64,000 nt of DNA from Herbinix sp. (GTDB lineage: Bacteria > Bacillota > Clostridia > Lachnospirales > Lachnospiraceae), in contig JAQZBN010000010.1 of assembly GCA_029238935.1 (NCBI GenBank), forward strand, positions 76,342 to 140,341, read 5' to 3'. The translations under genes and the position numbers were made by a program. Shown here piece after piece: positions 9,133 through 18,585 of the stretch. Position 1 is the stretch's first letter. Every line of letters starts with the position of its first letter. The notes beneath the pieces are model-generated. The model did no database searches. It was given only the letters and a program-made list of their open reading frames with translations, and had not been told where the DNA came from.

Positions 9133-9187
9133 AGCTCCCCCTGGAAGTAAACAGTTTATTAGTAAACAGTTTATCCCTGGGGGAGCT
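9133..9187 (+). terminator. Terminator-like hairpin with a repeated palindrome in the loop
   Basis: A 9-bp GC-rich stem (9133-9141 with 9179-9187) lies 45 bases after the phosphofructokinase stop. The loop holds two copies of AGTAAACAGTTTA (9146-9158 and 9161-9173), each itself palindromic. The T run after the stem is weak. Confidence 0.6.
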
Positions 9188-9266
9188 TATTAATTATCTG
9201 CATTTTATTTTATTCATCCATGCTATCCCATAATTAAATTCATCATGTATTCTTTCAATACCCTTC

Positions 9267-9740
9267 CTATTCCGTTGTCAGATTACGGATGTATATTGTT
9301 GAAGGTCCTTTGTTTTTTAAGGTTAAAAATCTGACAGGATAACTAGCTCCCAAATTCCATTCCACTGTTCTAGGCGTAGTCGTGATATCATTTTCGCTTT
9401 GAAGAATATATCCCTCATAGGTAAGAGCAATCGTTGAGGCAGGGCCCATTTCTGTTTTTGCATCAAAGGTAACACTATTTACCTCCGAAGGGATTGGTGG
9501 TAACGGAATGCATTGCCCCGGAGCGATCGGGGTCCAACCTGCTTCCGGCAGAACCGAAAATCCGGTGATTTCACTCAAGTCAATATAGATGGGTGAATTA
9601 TTAATATCTCCTACTATTGTACGATGAGTGACACGTTCATATGAAAAATCAACTGTACCGCCATCATAATAAACACGGATTTTAGTACCGTCGCTTAACC
9701 TTTTCAGTTGTCTGCAAATATAGTTAAAACAACAACACAT
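9267..9740 (-). CDS. Hypothetical protein, Cys-rich N-terminus and beta-rich body
   Basis: A 157-residue protein that was not recognised. It begins MCCCFNYICRQLKRLSDG, with four Cys in the first nine residues and no signal peptide. The rest is rich in short strands, Thr and Pro (IPLPPIPSEVNSVTF) and ends with a possible immunoglobulin-like sandwich (FLTLKNKGPSTIYIRNL). GGAG lies ten bases before the ATG. The Cys cluster suggests metal binding or lipid modification, which is speculation. The gene is monocistronic. Confidence 0.55.
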   Translation of the reverse strand: MCCCFNYICRQLKRLSDGTKIRVYYDGGTVDFSYERVTHRTIVGDINNSPIYIDLSEITGFSVLPEAGWTPIAPGQCIPLPPIPSEVNSVTFDAKTEMGPASTIALTYEGYILQSENDITTTPRTVEWNLGASYPVRFLTLKNKGPSTIYIRNLTTE

Positions 9741-9893
9741 AATGTCATCTCCATACTCTTTATTAAAGTATCACAGCTGATCAATAGCTATATCTACTTC
9801 ACTAATAAGATATGATAAATTCGACAGAATGTTCCATTATTTCTAATACGAATTACAGGAATAGACACAAAGTATGTAGTTGTACCGCTTCGT

Positions 9894-10376
9894 CTAAAAA
9901 ATCCGTTCTTTTTTCTCCAGTTTCTTGCATTTTCTAATATAGTAAAACATTGTACCAAATAAGCAAACGATGAAGATGGGTAAAAACCAAACTCCTACCC
10001 TATCGGCTTTGATCTGTTGAAAAAGTAAATAGGAAAAAACCATCATGATTTCCAATTTCATTAAGATAAGCATTGTTTTTAAATTACGATATACAGGTTC
10101 ACGTATCGTCTCTGTTACTTGCACCGGAATGTTCCATGACTTAGGAAAGATGGTCACCACTGTTAATAATAGATATAAGCCTATTTCTAAAATCGGAAGA
10201 AAAAGAATTTCACCCCGATCACCATAGCGATCTATATTTCCCGATATATTATAATGCATCGGAATATGATTCGGTATACTGTTCCAATTGAGATAGAGAT
10301 AGGTTATAGAGCTTATCATTACAATTAAAGTAAATACCTCCAACATCCAATGTAATTTTGTATGTTTTAATTTCAT
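9894..10376 (-). CDS. DUF1648 membrane protein
   Basis: A 160-residue protein with about four membrane helices (residues 9-28, 58-77, 100-120, 128-146). The segment WNSIPNHIPMHYNISGNIDRYGDR is the DUF1648 signature found at the N-terminus of SdpI-like immunity proteins and in small stand-alone proteins. The SdpI domain itself is absent. A role in envelope stress or toxin immunity is possible but not shown. TAGGAG precedes the ATG. Confidence 0.75.
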   Translation of the reverse strand: MKLKHTKLHWMLEVFTLIVMISSITYLYLNWNSIPNHIPMHYNISGNIDRYGDRGEILFLPILEIGLYLLLTVVTIFPKSWNIPVQVTETIREPVYRNLKTMLILMKLEIMMVFSYLLFQQIKADRVGVWFLPIFIVCLFGTMFYYIRKCKKLEKKERIF

Positions 10377-10587
10377 ATTATTAACTCCTATCGCTTTTTA
10401 AATAGATTCTAATACTTAACTAGTCATCCGTTTGATCATTATAGCGGATCCCCTTTCGTGCAGATAAGTATTTTATAGATTTTCTTTCATATTGAACAAG
10501 CTTATTACCTTCACATGAAATACAATCCATATTTTAGCACTGTTTTTCTAATATACAACTCCACAAAATCATAAATACATAGAAAAT

Positions 10588-10640
10588 CCCTTCCTTGTTA
10601 CAGGTAGAATATAAGGTTAATCTACCATAACTCGGAAGGG
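10588..10640 (-). terminator. Nested hairpin after the ferredoxin-type gene
   Basis: CCCTTCC (10588-10594) pairs with GGAAGGG (10634-10640) and encloses a second stem GGTAGA/TCTACC. Only a short T stretch follows on the minus strand. It sits just past the stop of the minus-strand gene ending at 10648. Confidence 0.5.
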
Positions 10641-10647
10641 AACTGTA

Positions 10648-11370
10648 TTATTTTGATATCCTATATTGCAATACTTTCTTCTTGCAATGATCTACACATT
10701 CACCACATAGGATACAATCATAGGTATTGATATAACCTTTTTTTAATTCCTGACTTACCGGAATACTCATCGGACAATTTTTATCACAAATACCGCAACC
10801 AACACACTGACTGCTATCCGCTTTGATCTTTATCTGAGGAATCCGTAATAACTTTCCGATGACAGCTCCTGCCGTTAAAAACGGTGACATCCAACAAATA
10901 CTCTGACATGCACCACGTTTCCCAACCGTTAAGGTAAGAATTAACAATAAGAGAAGTACAAAATAATAATTAATAAATTTCAAAGGGCTGTCCACAGATA
11001 CTACCTGTTCTGTCAGATGAAGAGGATTTACTCCCTTTATCCCACCGGCTAAAATAAACATGGTAATTATGACCCCGGCCCAAACAGTAAATATGGAATA
11101 TCGAATCATTCGGGTAACTTTACGATTTACATTTTTTTGATTAATACCCAAACTGATATCACTCAAACAAGATACCGGACAGATATAACTGCACCAGGCT
11201 CTGCGAAAGAAGATACCGGTAAGGAACATAAAAATAAATACCAGAATACTACCTGAAACAATACCATTGATTGCTCCATCGACAGAAACATAAGGGGATA
11301 AGAAATTTAATGTTACCGGAAATAATAATAAAGAAATCATTGCAATCAGTCTTCTAAGTTTTTGTCTCAT
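10648..11370 (-). CDS. Membrane-bound 4Fe-4S ferredoxin-type protein, NapH/CcoG-like
   Basis: A 240-residue protein with about four membrane helices in the first 160 residues. The helices carry the cluster motifs CSYICPVSCLSD and CQSICWMSPF. A soluble tail has two classic 4Fe-4S binding sets, CVGCGICDKNCPMS and CILCGECVDHCKKK. This matches the NapH/RnfB-like quinol or ferredoxin electron-transfer proteins of anaerobes. Partner enzymes are not evident. It follows the gene at 11420-12082 by about 50 bases on the same strand, so both may be cotranscribed. GCAGGTAAGT precedes the ATG. Confidence 0.85.
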   Translation of the reverse strand: MRQKLRRLIAMISLLLFPVTLNFLSPYVSVDGAINGIVSGSILVFIFMFLTGIFFRRAWCSYICPVSCLSDISLGINQKNVNRKVTRMIRYSIFTVWAGVIITMFILAGGIKGVNPLHLTEQVVSVDSPLKFINYYFVLLLLLILTLTVGKRGACQSICWMSPFLTAGAVIGKLLRIPQIKIKADSSQCVGCGICDKNCPMSIPVSQELKKGYINTYDCILCGECVDHCKKKVLQYRISK

Positions 11371-11419
11371 ACTTACCTGCTTTCTTATGTAGGAAATCTA
11401 ATATTTTTATTATGTTAAC

Positions 11420-12082
11420 CTAAATTAGTCCTTTTATAGGATATTTCATCCGTATAAAACGTACAAAACCCCCTCCCAGGCTAGTAGTCTGATACCATCC
11501 GGCAAGATTTATTTTCTTGATCTTACCTTCATCCAAAATCTCGATCCAAGCAAAACTACCGTCATTTTCATACTCTAATGAAACTATGGTAACCCAATGC
11601 CACGAATCCAATAGTTTTTCAGAACCATTGTGAAGATTTAGGAAAGCCACCGGAGAATCGCTATTGAGAGCTCGATCAATGAATTCAAAAACTTTTCCAA
11701 ACTCCGGTCTTTGTGTGCGTTTCTTTGGTATATCAAGGACTTCAAGTTCCAGCTTTACATTCTGTTCCTTAATATATTTTTGGATACCTTTGCACAATAG
11801 ACTAGTATTTGGTATTCCTTGCATAGTAGGAGTAACATATCTCCAAATTTCCTCCATATGTGAAATAGATTCATCTTTCGTTGTAATGCTTCCTTCTGCC
11901 TTATTGTCTGATGTGATACAATTAAGATAATATATAATATTGGAAACTACGGTAGGTCCACAGCCCGAAAGTCTCTGCCACTTCGTCTTATACCATTCCT
12001 GATCTCTACCATAATATATATCCTTAGTAACCTCATCCATTATTTTAAAATAGTCTATATTCTGTATTGTTCTTGTTGTCAT
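11420..12082 (-). CDS. Putative C39-like cysteine-peptidase-fold protein
   Basis: A 220-residue protein without signal peptide or membrane segment. SGCGPTVVSNIIYYL (about residues 39-53), DSWHWVTIVSLEY (about 160-172) and EILDEGKIKKI resemble the Cys, His and Asp blocks of papain-like C39/BtrH-type proteins. The family match is inferred from these blocks only. It lies upstream of the ferredoxin-type membrane gene on the same strand. It might cleave a peptide or act as an amide ligase. AGAGG precedes the ATG by 8 bases. Confidence 0.5.
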   Translation of the reverse strand: MTTRTIQNIDYFKIMDEVTKDIYYGRDQEWYKTKWQRLSGCGPTVVSNIIYYLNCITSDNKAEGSITTKDESISHMEEIWRYVTPTMQGIPNTSLLCKGIQKYIKEQNVKLELEVLDIPKKRTQRPEFGKVFEFIDRALNSDSPVAFLNLHNGSEKLLDSWHWVTIVSLEYENDGSFAWIEILDEGKIKKINLAGWYQTTSLGGGFVRFIRMKYPIKGLI

Positions 12083-12211
12083 GGTTTACCTCTTTACTTC
12101 TTCTGACACTCCGTTATACTAGCAACAGATCGATATGATATACATTATCTTATTATAACACAAGATTTCATATCTTGAAATAGATTCTGTGATAATATCC
12201 AAGACATAATG

Positions 12212-12255
12212 AACAACTGCTCTTCAGCGCTTGATGGCACTGAAGAGCAGTTGTT
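12212..12255. repeat. Perfect 16-bp inverted repeat between two minus-strand genes
   Basis: Positions 12212-12227 pair fully with 12240-12255 around a 12-base loop. No T run follows on either strand, so it is a weak candidate terminator. It lies downstream of the RsgI-like gene in its direction of transcription and upstream of the gene starting at 12082. Confidence 0.6.
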
Positions 12256-12377
12256 AAATTCAATAGCGACTAACATTACAAAATATAAAGTGAAGCTTCA
12301 GTATTAGTTTCACAAGCACCATTTTTCAGGCTATGTTTGTAATTCTAAGATGGAAAGTTGAATCATATATTATTGGA

Positions 12378-13523
12378 TTAATTTTCTTCTATTATCTCGC
12401 CTTGATTAGGATCATAGGTAAATCCCATGGAACCCTCAGGAACATAGTTAAAAACATAGAATATATTGTTTATTTCTTCGTTCTGATAGAAAACATTATT
12501 TAGTTTTATATAATAAGAATGATATGGAATCATATTGTCTGTTTTTATAAATACATCTATTTCGTATCTACTGGAAGTACCAAAGAATTCATTTTGATTT
12601 CCTTCTAATCGTTCAGAAGAAACCTCTTCATTCGTAGTTAAATCATACAGGTACACAGTGGAATTGTTAAAATCGGCGATCTCTTCTACAGATTTATAGT
12701 AAAAGAATAATGCCATAGAATTTTCACTCCACATGGATGTCTGCATATTGATTCCCCAAAATGAGATATAGATCGCATCCCCTTGATCACTGGTGCATTC
12801 AAAGGAATCGTGACCACCGCTATCCACATTGTAGTATTCCGTTCGAACTTTCTCAAAACCAAATAACTCTTTGGCTAATTGCAGTTCCTTCTCCGGTATC
12901 GTATATAATTCAGCAACGATTTCATCCTTCAGCCGCTGGCCAATCTGATTTACTGCCTGTTCATCTTCATTCTCCAGTGCATCTACCATTTCATTCTTTA
13001 ATTCATCACTCGCACTGTTATAATACTGATCGAATGCCTCCGTTTCAGCCAATTCAGAGATTGGAGAGTTTGCTTCCATTCCAGCCATGATTTCCTTCAC
13101 CTTGCTGGTATATTCTGCAACAGTATTGTTAGCGAAGATCTCAGCTTCGTTTTCTATCACCTTAAGGATTTCATCCCCTGTGGTATTCATACCTTTTGCC
13201 GATACTACAGTTCCATAAATGTTCGTCTTTACTTCAATGCAGTCAAAAATCTGCGCAGATTTCACCGGTATTACGTTACTGGTAAATATACCGGATATTA
13301 ATATAATAAAACAAGCTGCTACTTTGATCCATCTCCACCTGTATCTTTCATATCCAAGTGGACTAATTTTGTTGTTGATTGTTGCCTCCTGCTGATACTC
13401 TATCTCATCTCCAATCTGATAATGACTTAGATTGGGAACTCTGACCAGATGACCACCACGACCTAATAACAATGCAGTTTGATCATTTACTTCCAGCACC
13501 AATGCGGTTGTCTTATTCTCCAT
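12378..13523 (-). CDS. RsgI-like transmembrane anti-sigma factor
   Basis: A 381-residue protein. The first 50 residues (ENKTTALVLEVNDQTALLLG) form the RsgI anti-sigma domain, a single membrane helix lies near residues 66-86, and an outside domain of about 290 residues follows. In Clostridium thermocellum RsgI proteins hold SigI at the membrane and release it when the outer domain senses polysaccharide (known). Here the outer part is no recognised carbohydrate module; it has a helical middle rich in Glu and a Tyr-rich C-terminal half. The ATG at 13523 lies inside the end of the sigma gene, after AGGAGG 11 bases upstream. Its signal is unknown. Confidence 0.82.
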   Translation of the reverse strand: MENKTTALVLEVNDQTALLLGRGGHLVRVPNLSHYQIGDEIEYQQEATINNKISPLGYERYRWRWIKVAACFIILISGIFTSNVIPVKSAQIFDCIEVKTNIYGTVVSAKGMNTTGDEILKVIENEAEIFANNTVAEYTSKVKEIMAGMEANSPISELAETEAFDQYYNSASDELKNEMVDALENEDEQAVNQIGQRLKDEIVAELYTIPEKELQLAKELFGFEKVRTEYYNVDSGGHDSFECTSDQGDAIYISFWGINMQTSMWSENSMALFFYYKSVEEIADFNNSTVYLYDLTTNEEVSSERLEGNQNEFFGTSSRYEIDVFIKTDNMIPYHSYYIKLNNVFYQNEEINNIFYVFNYVPEGSMGFTYDPNQGEIIEEN

Positions 13524-14196
13524 TATACGACCCACCTCCTATATATTCATGAATTACATTAAAATCTCCGTTTAGGGCAATGAATAATAAAGTAATATAC
13601 TTACTATGTTTCTCAAGAAATCTGACTTTCAACTTTGTTTGAACCGATAACTTCCTAACCGGAAGTTTACGATTTCGTAATAAAATCTCTTTTAAAACTT
13701 CATCCTGTTGCAGAATTCGTGCTGCATAGATGCAATTTTCTCTCGTATCCTGATGCTTGGGACAATATTTTTCAATATTATCTATTTGGAAGCCCCAATA
13801 TCTAAGTTCACGAAAGAACTCCGTGATATTTTCTCGGCATTCTTGCTTTCTTTGTGATTGTTGAAAGGACTCTTGTGCTTCGGATACCTGTACATCGTTT
13901 ATCATCTCTTCTTCCCAGATAGCCTCTTCTATCTTGTAATACCGTTTTCTTAGCTCATCATTAATTCGATTAACCATGACCAGTTCTGCAAATCGAACGA
14001 ATCCTCCCTTAATCTCACTATACTTTTCTACCGCTTCACAAAAAGCAATTCTTGCTATCTGAAGGATATCCTCATCCATGTTCCCACATTTATTTATCAC
14101 TGTTCGATTGATTAGTGGCTTATATTGTTCAAGCATTTCTGACTTTCGATTATTGTCCCCTTTGCATAGATAAACTTGTGCACTTAAGCTATCCAC
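13513..14196 (-). CDS. sigI: RNA polymerase sigma factor, SigI family
   Basis: A 227-residue sigma-70-like factor with the SigI pattern. The region 2 helix includes DEDILQIARIAFCEAVEKYSEIKGGFVRFAELVMVNRINDELRK. The C-terminal domain carries KLPVRKLSVQTKLKVRFLEKHSKYI, the usual SigI HTH region. It overlaps the following RsgI-like gene by 11 bases. The start is GTG at 14196 with AGGAGG eight bases upstream. SigI in cellulolytic clostridia controls glycoside hydrolase genes and its own operon. No clear SigI-type promoter was identified upstream by eye. Confidence 0.85.
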   Translation of the reverse strand: MDSLSAQVYLCKGDNNRKSEMLEQYKPLINRTVINKCGNMDEDILQIARIAFCEAVEKYSEIKGGFVRFAELVMVNRINDELRKRYYKIEEAIWEEEMINDVQVSEAQESFQQSQRKQECRENITEFFRELRYWGFQIDNIEKYCPKHQDTRENCIYAARILQQDEVLKEILLRNRKLPVRKLSVQTKLKVRFLEKHSKYITLLFIALNGDFNVIHEYIGGGSYNGE

Positions 14197-14396
14197 ACTG
14201 TATCCCTCCTTACTCCCTGGTAAATTATTCGATCTTCACATTATTAATAAAAACGTCTTTATATTAATAGATTTCGTTATCATTGGTAATTTTTGATGTG
14301 GTGTTTTCAGGTTTTACTAAAAATATTTCATTGAGGTATATATTAGCATTTTTACAACCACATTTTACCATCTGTCCGATCGATTGACAAGAAAGC

Positions 14397-14446
14397 ATAA
14401 GAAAAACACCAAACAATGTTCCAATCCGCGGACATCATTTGGTGTT
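14397..14446 (-). terminator. Rho-independent terminator, minus strand
   Basis: A 9-bp stem (14405-14413/14438-14446) is followed on the minus strand by TTTTTCTT. It ends transcription coming from the membrane-protein gene at 14613-15281. The remaining 14210-14396 and 14447-14612 show no other features. Confidence 0.75.
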
Positions 14447-14612
14447 ATATTGTTATTCTTTCTATTAATAGCCTTCTGTAAAATCTACTATATTCCTTAA
14501 TTCCTTCTGATCCAGATAAGATGTTAGATTCTCTTTTGCTTATTCTTATGGTGCATCTATAAATCTAGAATTGATCCTTATTTTACCATACTTTTACCGG
14601 AAGATACATTGA

Positions 14613-15281
14613 TTATTTTACGGATGATTCTTTCAACTCACGGTATCCCATCCAAACAATCCATACATATGCAAGAGTCTTGGGTATCATTAGCATTCCT
14701 ATGACTGGTATCGTATCAGAAAATAAGACAACCGGAGCATAGAAAGCAAAACTTAGAGTCACAGCCAACCACATAAAACGAAACGCTCTATCTTTCTTTT
14801 TCTTAGCTTCTGTATAGAACAAATAAATAATGATAAGCCCCAGAAGTGCAAAGGGAATATTACGATAGATTCCCCAGGAATATGGTGCATCATATTGTAA
14901 CCACTGATTCTGAGGAAGCAAGCATAGAATAATTCTTACAATGGATAAACCATAAACTATCACCGATAACATAAGCTTTCCTGTAATATGATACCGATTT
15001 CTAAAAATGTGATATAGTATTACATAGAAAACCGTCATGGTTATGCTTGTAATTAATTTCCCTGCTCCAAGAGCGGCGGCATTCTCTTCCATACCAGTGG
15101 TCCATAGAGCATATACTCTTGGCACGAGGTGGAATGCGTCTCCAAACCCAAGTATCATCGCCATAGTACCAAACCATTTCATTTGCTGTCTTCCAAGACT
15201 TTGTCGAACCATTGTGATTCCTAGTATAGTTACTGTTACCAAATACGCTGCATCAAACAACGTTTCCATAATCTTTTGCAT
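14613..15281 (-). CDS. Hypothetical integral membrane protein
   Basis: A 222-residue protein with about seven membrane helices and short loops. No family was recognised. Basic residues between helices (RQSLGRQQMK, RNRYHITGK, TEAKKKKDR) suggest a defined topology. AAGGGG lies about eight bases before the ATG. It is monocistronic and has its own terminator. A sensor or transporter of unknown substrate is possible. Confidence 0.6.
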   Translation of the reverse strand: MQKIMETLFDAAYLVTVTILGITMVRQSLGRQQMKWFGTMAMILGFGDAFHLVPRVYALWTTGMEENAAALGAGKLITSITMTVFYVILYHIFRNRYHITGKLMLSVIVYGLSIVRIILCLLPQNQWLQYDAPYSWGIYRNIPFALLGLIIIYLFYTEAKKKKDRAFRFMWLAVTLSFAFYAPVVLFSDTIPVIGMLMIPKTLAYVWIVWMGYRELKESSVK

Positions 15282-15487
15282 AATTATCCCCTTTTTATGT
15301 TCTGTATAGATTCAATAGTACCCTTTGGAATGTAAATTCCTATGAATAATGTAAATTGTTTCCTACTAAATTGTTCACAATTTATATAAATCAATATACT
15401 TTTTTATTCTACGTTTGTCAAGCAACTTCAATTTCCAATCATAGAAATCACATCCTAGGGGGATCTACCTTTTATATGTTTCTGTGC

Positions 15488-15523
15488 TAAAAAAGAAGCC
15501 ACCGGGCGAAAAACGATGACTTC
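15488..15523 (-). terminator. Rho-independent terminator, minus strand
   Basis: On the minus strand a 10-bp stem (15514-15523/15495-15504, two G-U pairs) is followed by a T run at 15489-15494. It closes the transcript of the gene at 15575-16429. Confidence 0.8.
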
Positions 15524-15574
15524 TTAAATATTGTTATTAAATCATAGAGAAAAGATCTTTCTCCTTGCTTCATA

Positions 15575-16429
15575 TTAAAAGTTCTCTTTCTCAACCGGGA
15601 TCGAACCAAGATTACCTTCTTCTTGGGTATCTAAGGTAGCCTCATAACCTTCTCCAAAGGTATTAAAAATCAATCCGGTATCTAGCAATCGATACGAACC
15701 TAAATCGCCAAACATCTCTTCCTCTCCAAACCACAGATTGCCATGAGCTTCCTTAACAATGAAATTTCCTCTTGGCATCTCAACGTTCAAGGTCTGACCT
15801 GAATTAAGGAATAGTGTCACTACCAGCGGACCCTCAGCGGCATAAATCTTAAGATACGTAGGTTCTCCTTTCGCACTATGAATTATCAATGGTGCATAGT
15901 TGTGGTTATAATTGCTGTTTCGATATAATACCATGGTTGCAGGATAGGGTTGAATGCATTTCGTTACTTGCTCTGTACTATCCATATAATCTTTTAGTTC
16001 AGTAAACAGTTGATATGCTGTATAAAATTTCTTATCTGCGAGCGCTATATTTGCCATCCGATATTTAGTACTTCGAAAATCTTCTTCCTGCTTCGTTTGT
16101 TCTTTAAAATCCTGTTCTATACCATCCAGTATAGAAAATGCTTCCTTTGCTGCTATGTAATCCTTTTCCTCCAGTATTTTCATAGCATTCTCATACTTTA
16201 ACATATTATCACACTGTTTTAGTAGTGCTATCGCATTTTTAAACTGTCCAACAGATAAGAATTCTTCCTTTGCATCTTCGTATTTACCCTCAGCCATAAG
16301 GTTGACCGCAATAATATATCGTTTTAAATTAATCAGTAGATCAACTATCATCCTAATAAGTAAGAATAATGATGTTGCAGAGATGAATACAAGGAATTTA
16401 AACATCCGTGTACTTTTTTTATTTCCCAT
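15575..16429 (-). CDS. Membrane-anchored TPR-like protein
   Basis: A 284-residue protein with one N-terminal membrane helix (about residues 11-33) and tandem helical hairpins of TPR type. Examples are AEGKYEDAKEEFLSVGQFKNA, LEEKDYIAAKEAFSIL and LADKKFYTAYQLFTEL. The C-terminal 110 residues are beta-rich and end with acidic QEEGNLGSIPVEKENF. The exact family was not recognised. It directly follows the M48 peptidase gene on the same strand, so a joint envelope role is plausible. CGGAGG precedes the ATG. Confidence 0.6.
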   Translation of the reverse strand: MGNKKSTRMFKFLVFISATSLFLLIRMIVDLLINLKRYIIAVNLMAEGKYEDAKEEFLSVGQFKNAIALLKQCDNMLKYENAMKILEEKDYIAAKEAFSILDGIEQDFKEQTKQEEDFRSTKYRMANIALADKKFYTAYQLFTELKDYMDSTEQVTKCIQPYPATMVLYRNSNYNHNYAPLIIHSAKGEPTYLKIYAAEGPLVVTLFLNSGQTLNVEMPRGNFIVKEAHGNLWFGEEEMFGDLGSYRLLDTGLIFNTFGEGYEATLDTQEEGNLGSIPVEKENF

Positions 16430-16557
16430 TCCATTTCCTCCGATATAGAGATCACACTATACTTTATGAGGAACCTATGATTTTATTGCTATTATTTTTC
16501 ATGTAATTCGTTACCCATTATCTATGAAGATAAAACATATTTTTCAAATCTTTCTAC

Positions 16558-18585
16558 TTACTTAATCTCAGAATGATTGATACTTGATAATGGCTTTAAG
16601 AAAGTAGGATTTTCATTTAAATCCAATAAAAAATAAGGAATCTCCAATGCACTGATCTGCTCAGACAGTTCATGATAGCTTTGTTCCTTTTGCTTTTTTG
16701 TAACCGTGCTTTTGTGGGTAATTCCTATAACATAATACTCACCTTCACGATACTGAAGCTTCTTTATTACGAGATATGCTCGTTTAATCTTATTCGCTTC
16801 CTGTATGATACTCGATATCTTCTTATAGATATCACTACCTTGATTACATTCTTTAAATTGATCTGTAACCATGACATGATCAAGCTCATCCTGTATGTTA
16901 TCCGCTAATATGATCTTTTCTCTCGCCCAATCATCCAATTCTTCTTTTTCCTTAAGCATACCATTCTCCATTAGGTAATTCTCAATTATGGGAAGAGTAG
17001 GTTTGATAAAATCAGAATCCAGGTTGATCGCTTTTATTAAATCTTCTATTCCGGATTCATCATAGTTATTGAGTTTAATCTGTCCAATTCGAACATATGC
17101 AGGTGCATAGTCGAAAGCCTTTGATAAGATACCTTGATAGACTGCAAAAGCTTTCTCAATCTCTCCTACCTCTTCCAGCGCCATACCATACTCAATATTA
17201 ATTTCCTTGTCCTGCGTTGGCTGGTATGTTTTAATGAGATTTACTTGTGACTGATATTCTGAATTTAGTTCTTCCCAATGATTCCTCATTTGATCATACC
17301 ATTCCTTCTCTTTTCGCTGCACAAGCTGGTCAATCTCAGCCTTATAATTGCTGTTTTTCGGATCAAAAGAAAGATGGAAGCAAAAATCCTCTACTCCGAT
17401 CGCCTTCATACGTTCAGAAAAACTGGGGTGGGTATCATATTGTGAAGAAATCCGTTTTTTTATCTGTAATAACCAATTCTCTTTTTTTGACTCATACTCC
17501 ATGATAAAATCCTCATAGAGCAAGGAATAAAAATTTTCCGGTGGTTGAGGCTTTGACCGAAGTTTTTGAATGAGTGTTGATTCCTTTATATACAATTCCA
17601 TCATTTTAATTTTGGCTATGGCCCTTGCAAAAGTTTCTGTATTGGTAAAGGCAATTGCCTCTTGATCTGCAAGATATTCTTTTTTTTTTTGAATCAAATT
17701 CATAAATATATCCATTTCATGAATGTAACTAACAGCAAAAGGAACCAGTATGAAATATGCTACGTTGGTTTTAGTCTCCGCATGCATCAATATCCTGGAC
17801 CACCGGACAAAATTATACATCATTTTACTACTCAGCCTTGTATCCTTATGATAAATATGTGACAATTCATGAATCAGTATCGAGGTAACTTCGTCTTCAT
17901 TTAATATCTGCAGTAAGGGTATCCCCAGTTCCATATAATTTTTACCACGACCCCAGACTCCTGTAGGAACAAACCACACAGCAGCATTCGCTTCCTCAAC
18001 TGCAAAAATATGATCCACTTGATCTGCCCCGGTAACAAGTTCTACGCTCTTTACAAGATTAATAAGTTCGGGATAATCATGCTTCGTTATCTCCATCTCC
18101 TCGGGGAATTCTGTTTTTAGATTTATCGTTTGAAATATAATAAAGAGAACCATGATTAAACCGACGATAAATGTTCCTGCCCCTCCCATGGATCTACCGG
18201 TACGTACTCCAATAACTACTACACCAACAATTGTCATTAATATCGTAACTACTAATACCATTAAATAAATATTACCGGAATAGGATAGGTATTGGATACG
18301 GCTCTTTAATTTATGGGGACTAATTTCTGCCAGAACCTGATATTGAAGGAACACTTCATGTTCTAGCTCTTCTTCCCTGGGATTTTGCTTTCTCATCAAC
18401 ATAGTTCCTAAGAAACCAATGAACATCATTAGAAAAAAACCACCTATTCCGAAACATCCCAAAAGAAACAGAATATCTTTGTGATACCCCATTACAATCG
18501 CTATCATGATTGTTATTAAAGCTGCTAACCAGATCAGTCCTAACGCCGACATCATATATTTAAAAAAATTTCCCTTATTTTTCAT
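16558..18585 (-). CDS. M48-family membrane metallopeptidase with TPR-like region
   Basis: A 675-residue protein. Two N-terminal helices and two more near residues 100-155 anchor it. The zinc motif HELSH sits in ILIHELSHIYHKD at about residues 240-252, and a third ligand Glu follows in KKKEYLADQEAIAF. These are M48 (HtpX/Ste24-like) marks. The region after residue 430 contains helical repeats (EYGMALEEVGEIEKAFAVYQGIL) and a soluble tail. It would cleave membrane or surface proteins during quality control; this role is inferred from the family. The ribosome binding site is weak. No HtpX heat-shock partner is nearby. Confidence 0.82.
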   Translation of the reverse strand: MKNKGNFFKYMMSALGLIWLAALITIMIAIVMGYHKDILFLLGCFGIGGFFLMMFIGFLGTMLMRKQNPREEELEHEVFLQYQVLAEISPHKLKSRIQYLSYSGNIYLMVLVVTILMTIVGVVVIGVRTGRSMGGAGTFIVGLIMVLFIIFQTINLKTEFPEEMEITKHDYPELINLVKSVELVTGADQVDHIFAVEEANAAVWFVPTGVWGRGKNYMELGIPLLQILNEDEVTSILIHELSHIYHKDTRLSSKMMYNFVRWSRILMHAETKTNVAYFILVPFAVSYIHEMDIFMNLIQKKKEYLADQEAIAFTNTETFARAIAKIKMMELYIKESTLIQKLRSKPQPPENFYSLLYEDFIMEYESKKENWLLQIKKRISSQYDTHPSFSERMKAIGVEDFCFHLSFDPKNSNYKAEIDQLVQRKEKEWYDQMRNHWEELNSEYQSQVNLIKTYQPTQDKEINIEYGMALEEVGEIEKAFAVYQGILSKAFDYAPAYVRIGQIKLNNYDESGIEDLIKAINLDSDFIKPTLPIIENYLMENGMLKEKEELDDWAREKIILADNIQDELDHVMVTDQFKECNQGSDIYKKISSIIQEANKIKRAYLVIKKLQYREGEYYVIGITHKSTVTKKQKEQSYHELSEQISALEIPYFLLDLNENPTFLKPLSSINHSEIK

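Noticed and set aside
12212..12255. Classical terminator
   Set aside because: The 16-bp stem is perfect but no T run follows on either strand, so it is listed only as an inverted repeat.
12761..13090. Plus-strand ORF opposite the RsgI gene
   Set aside because: His- and Pro-rich composition is typical of an antisense shadow of the real gene.
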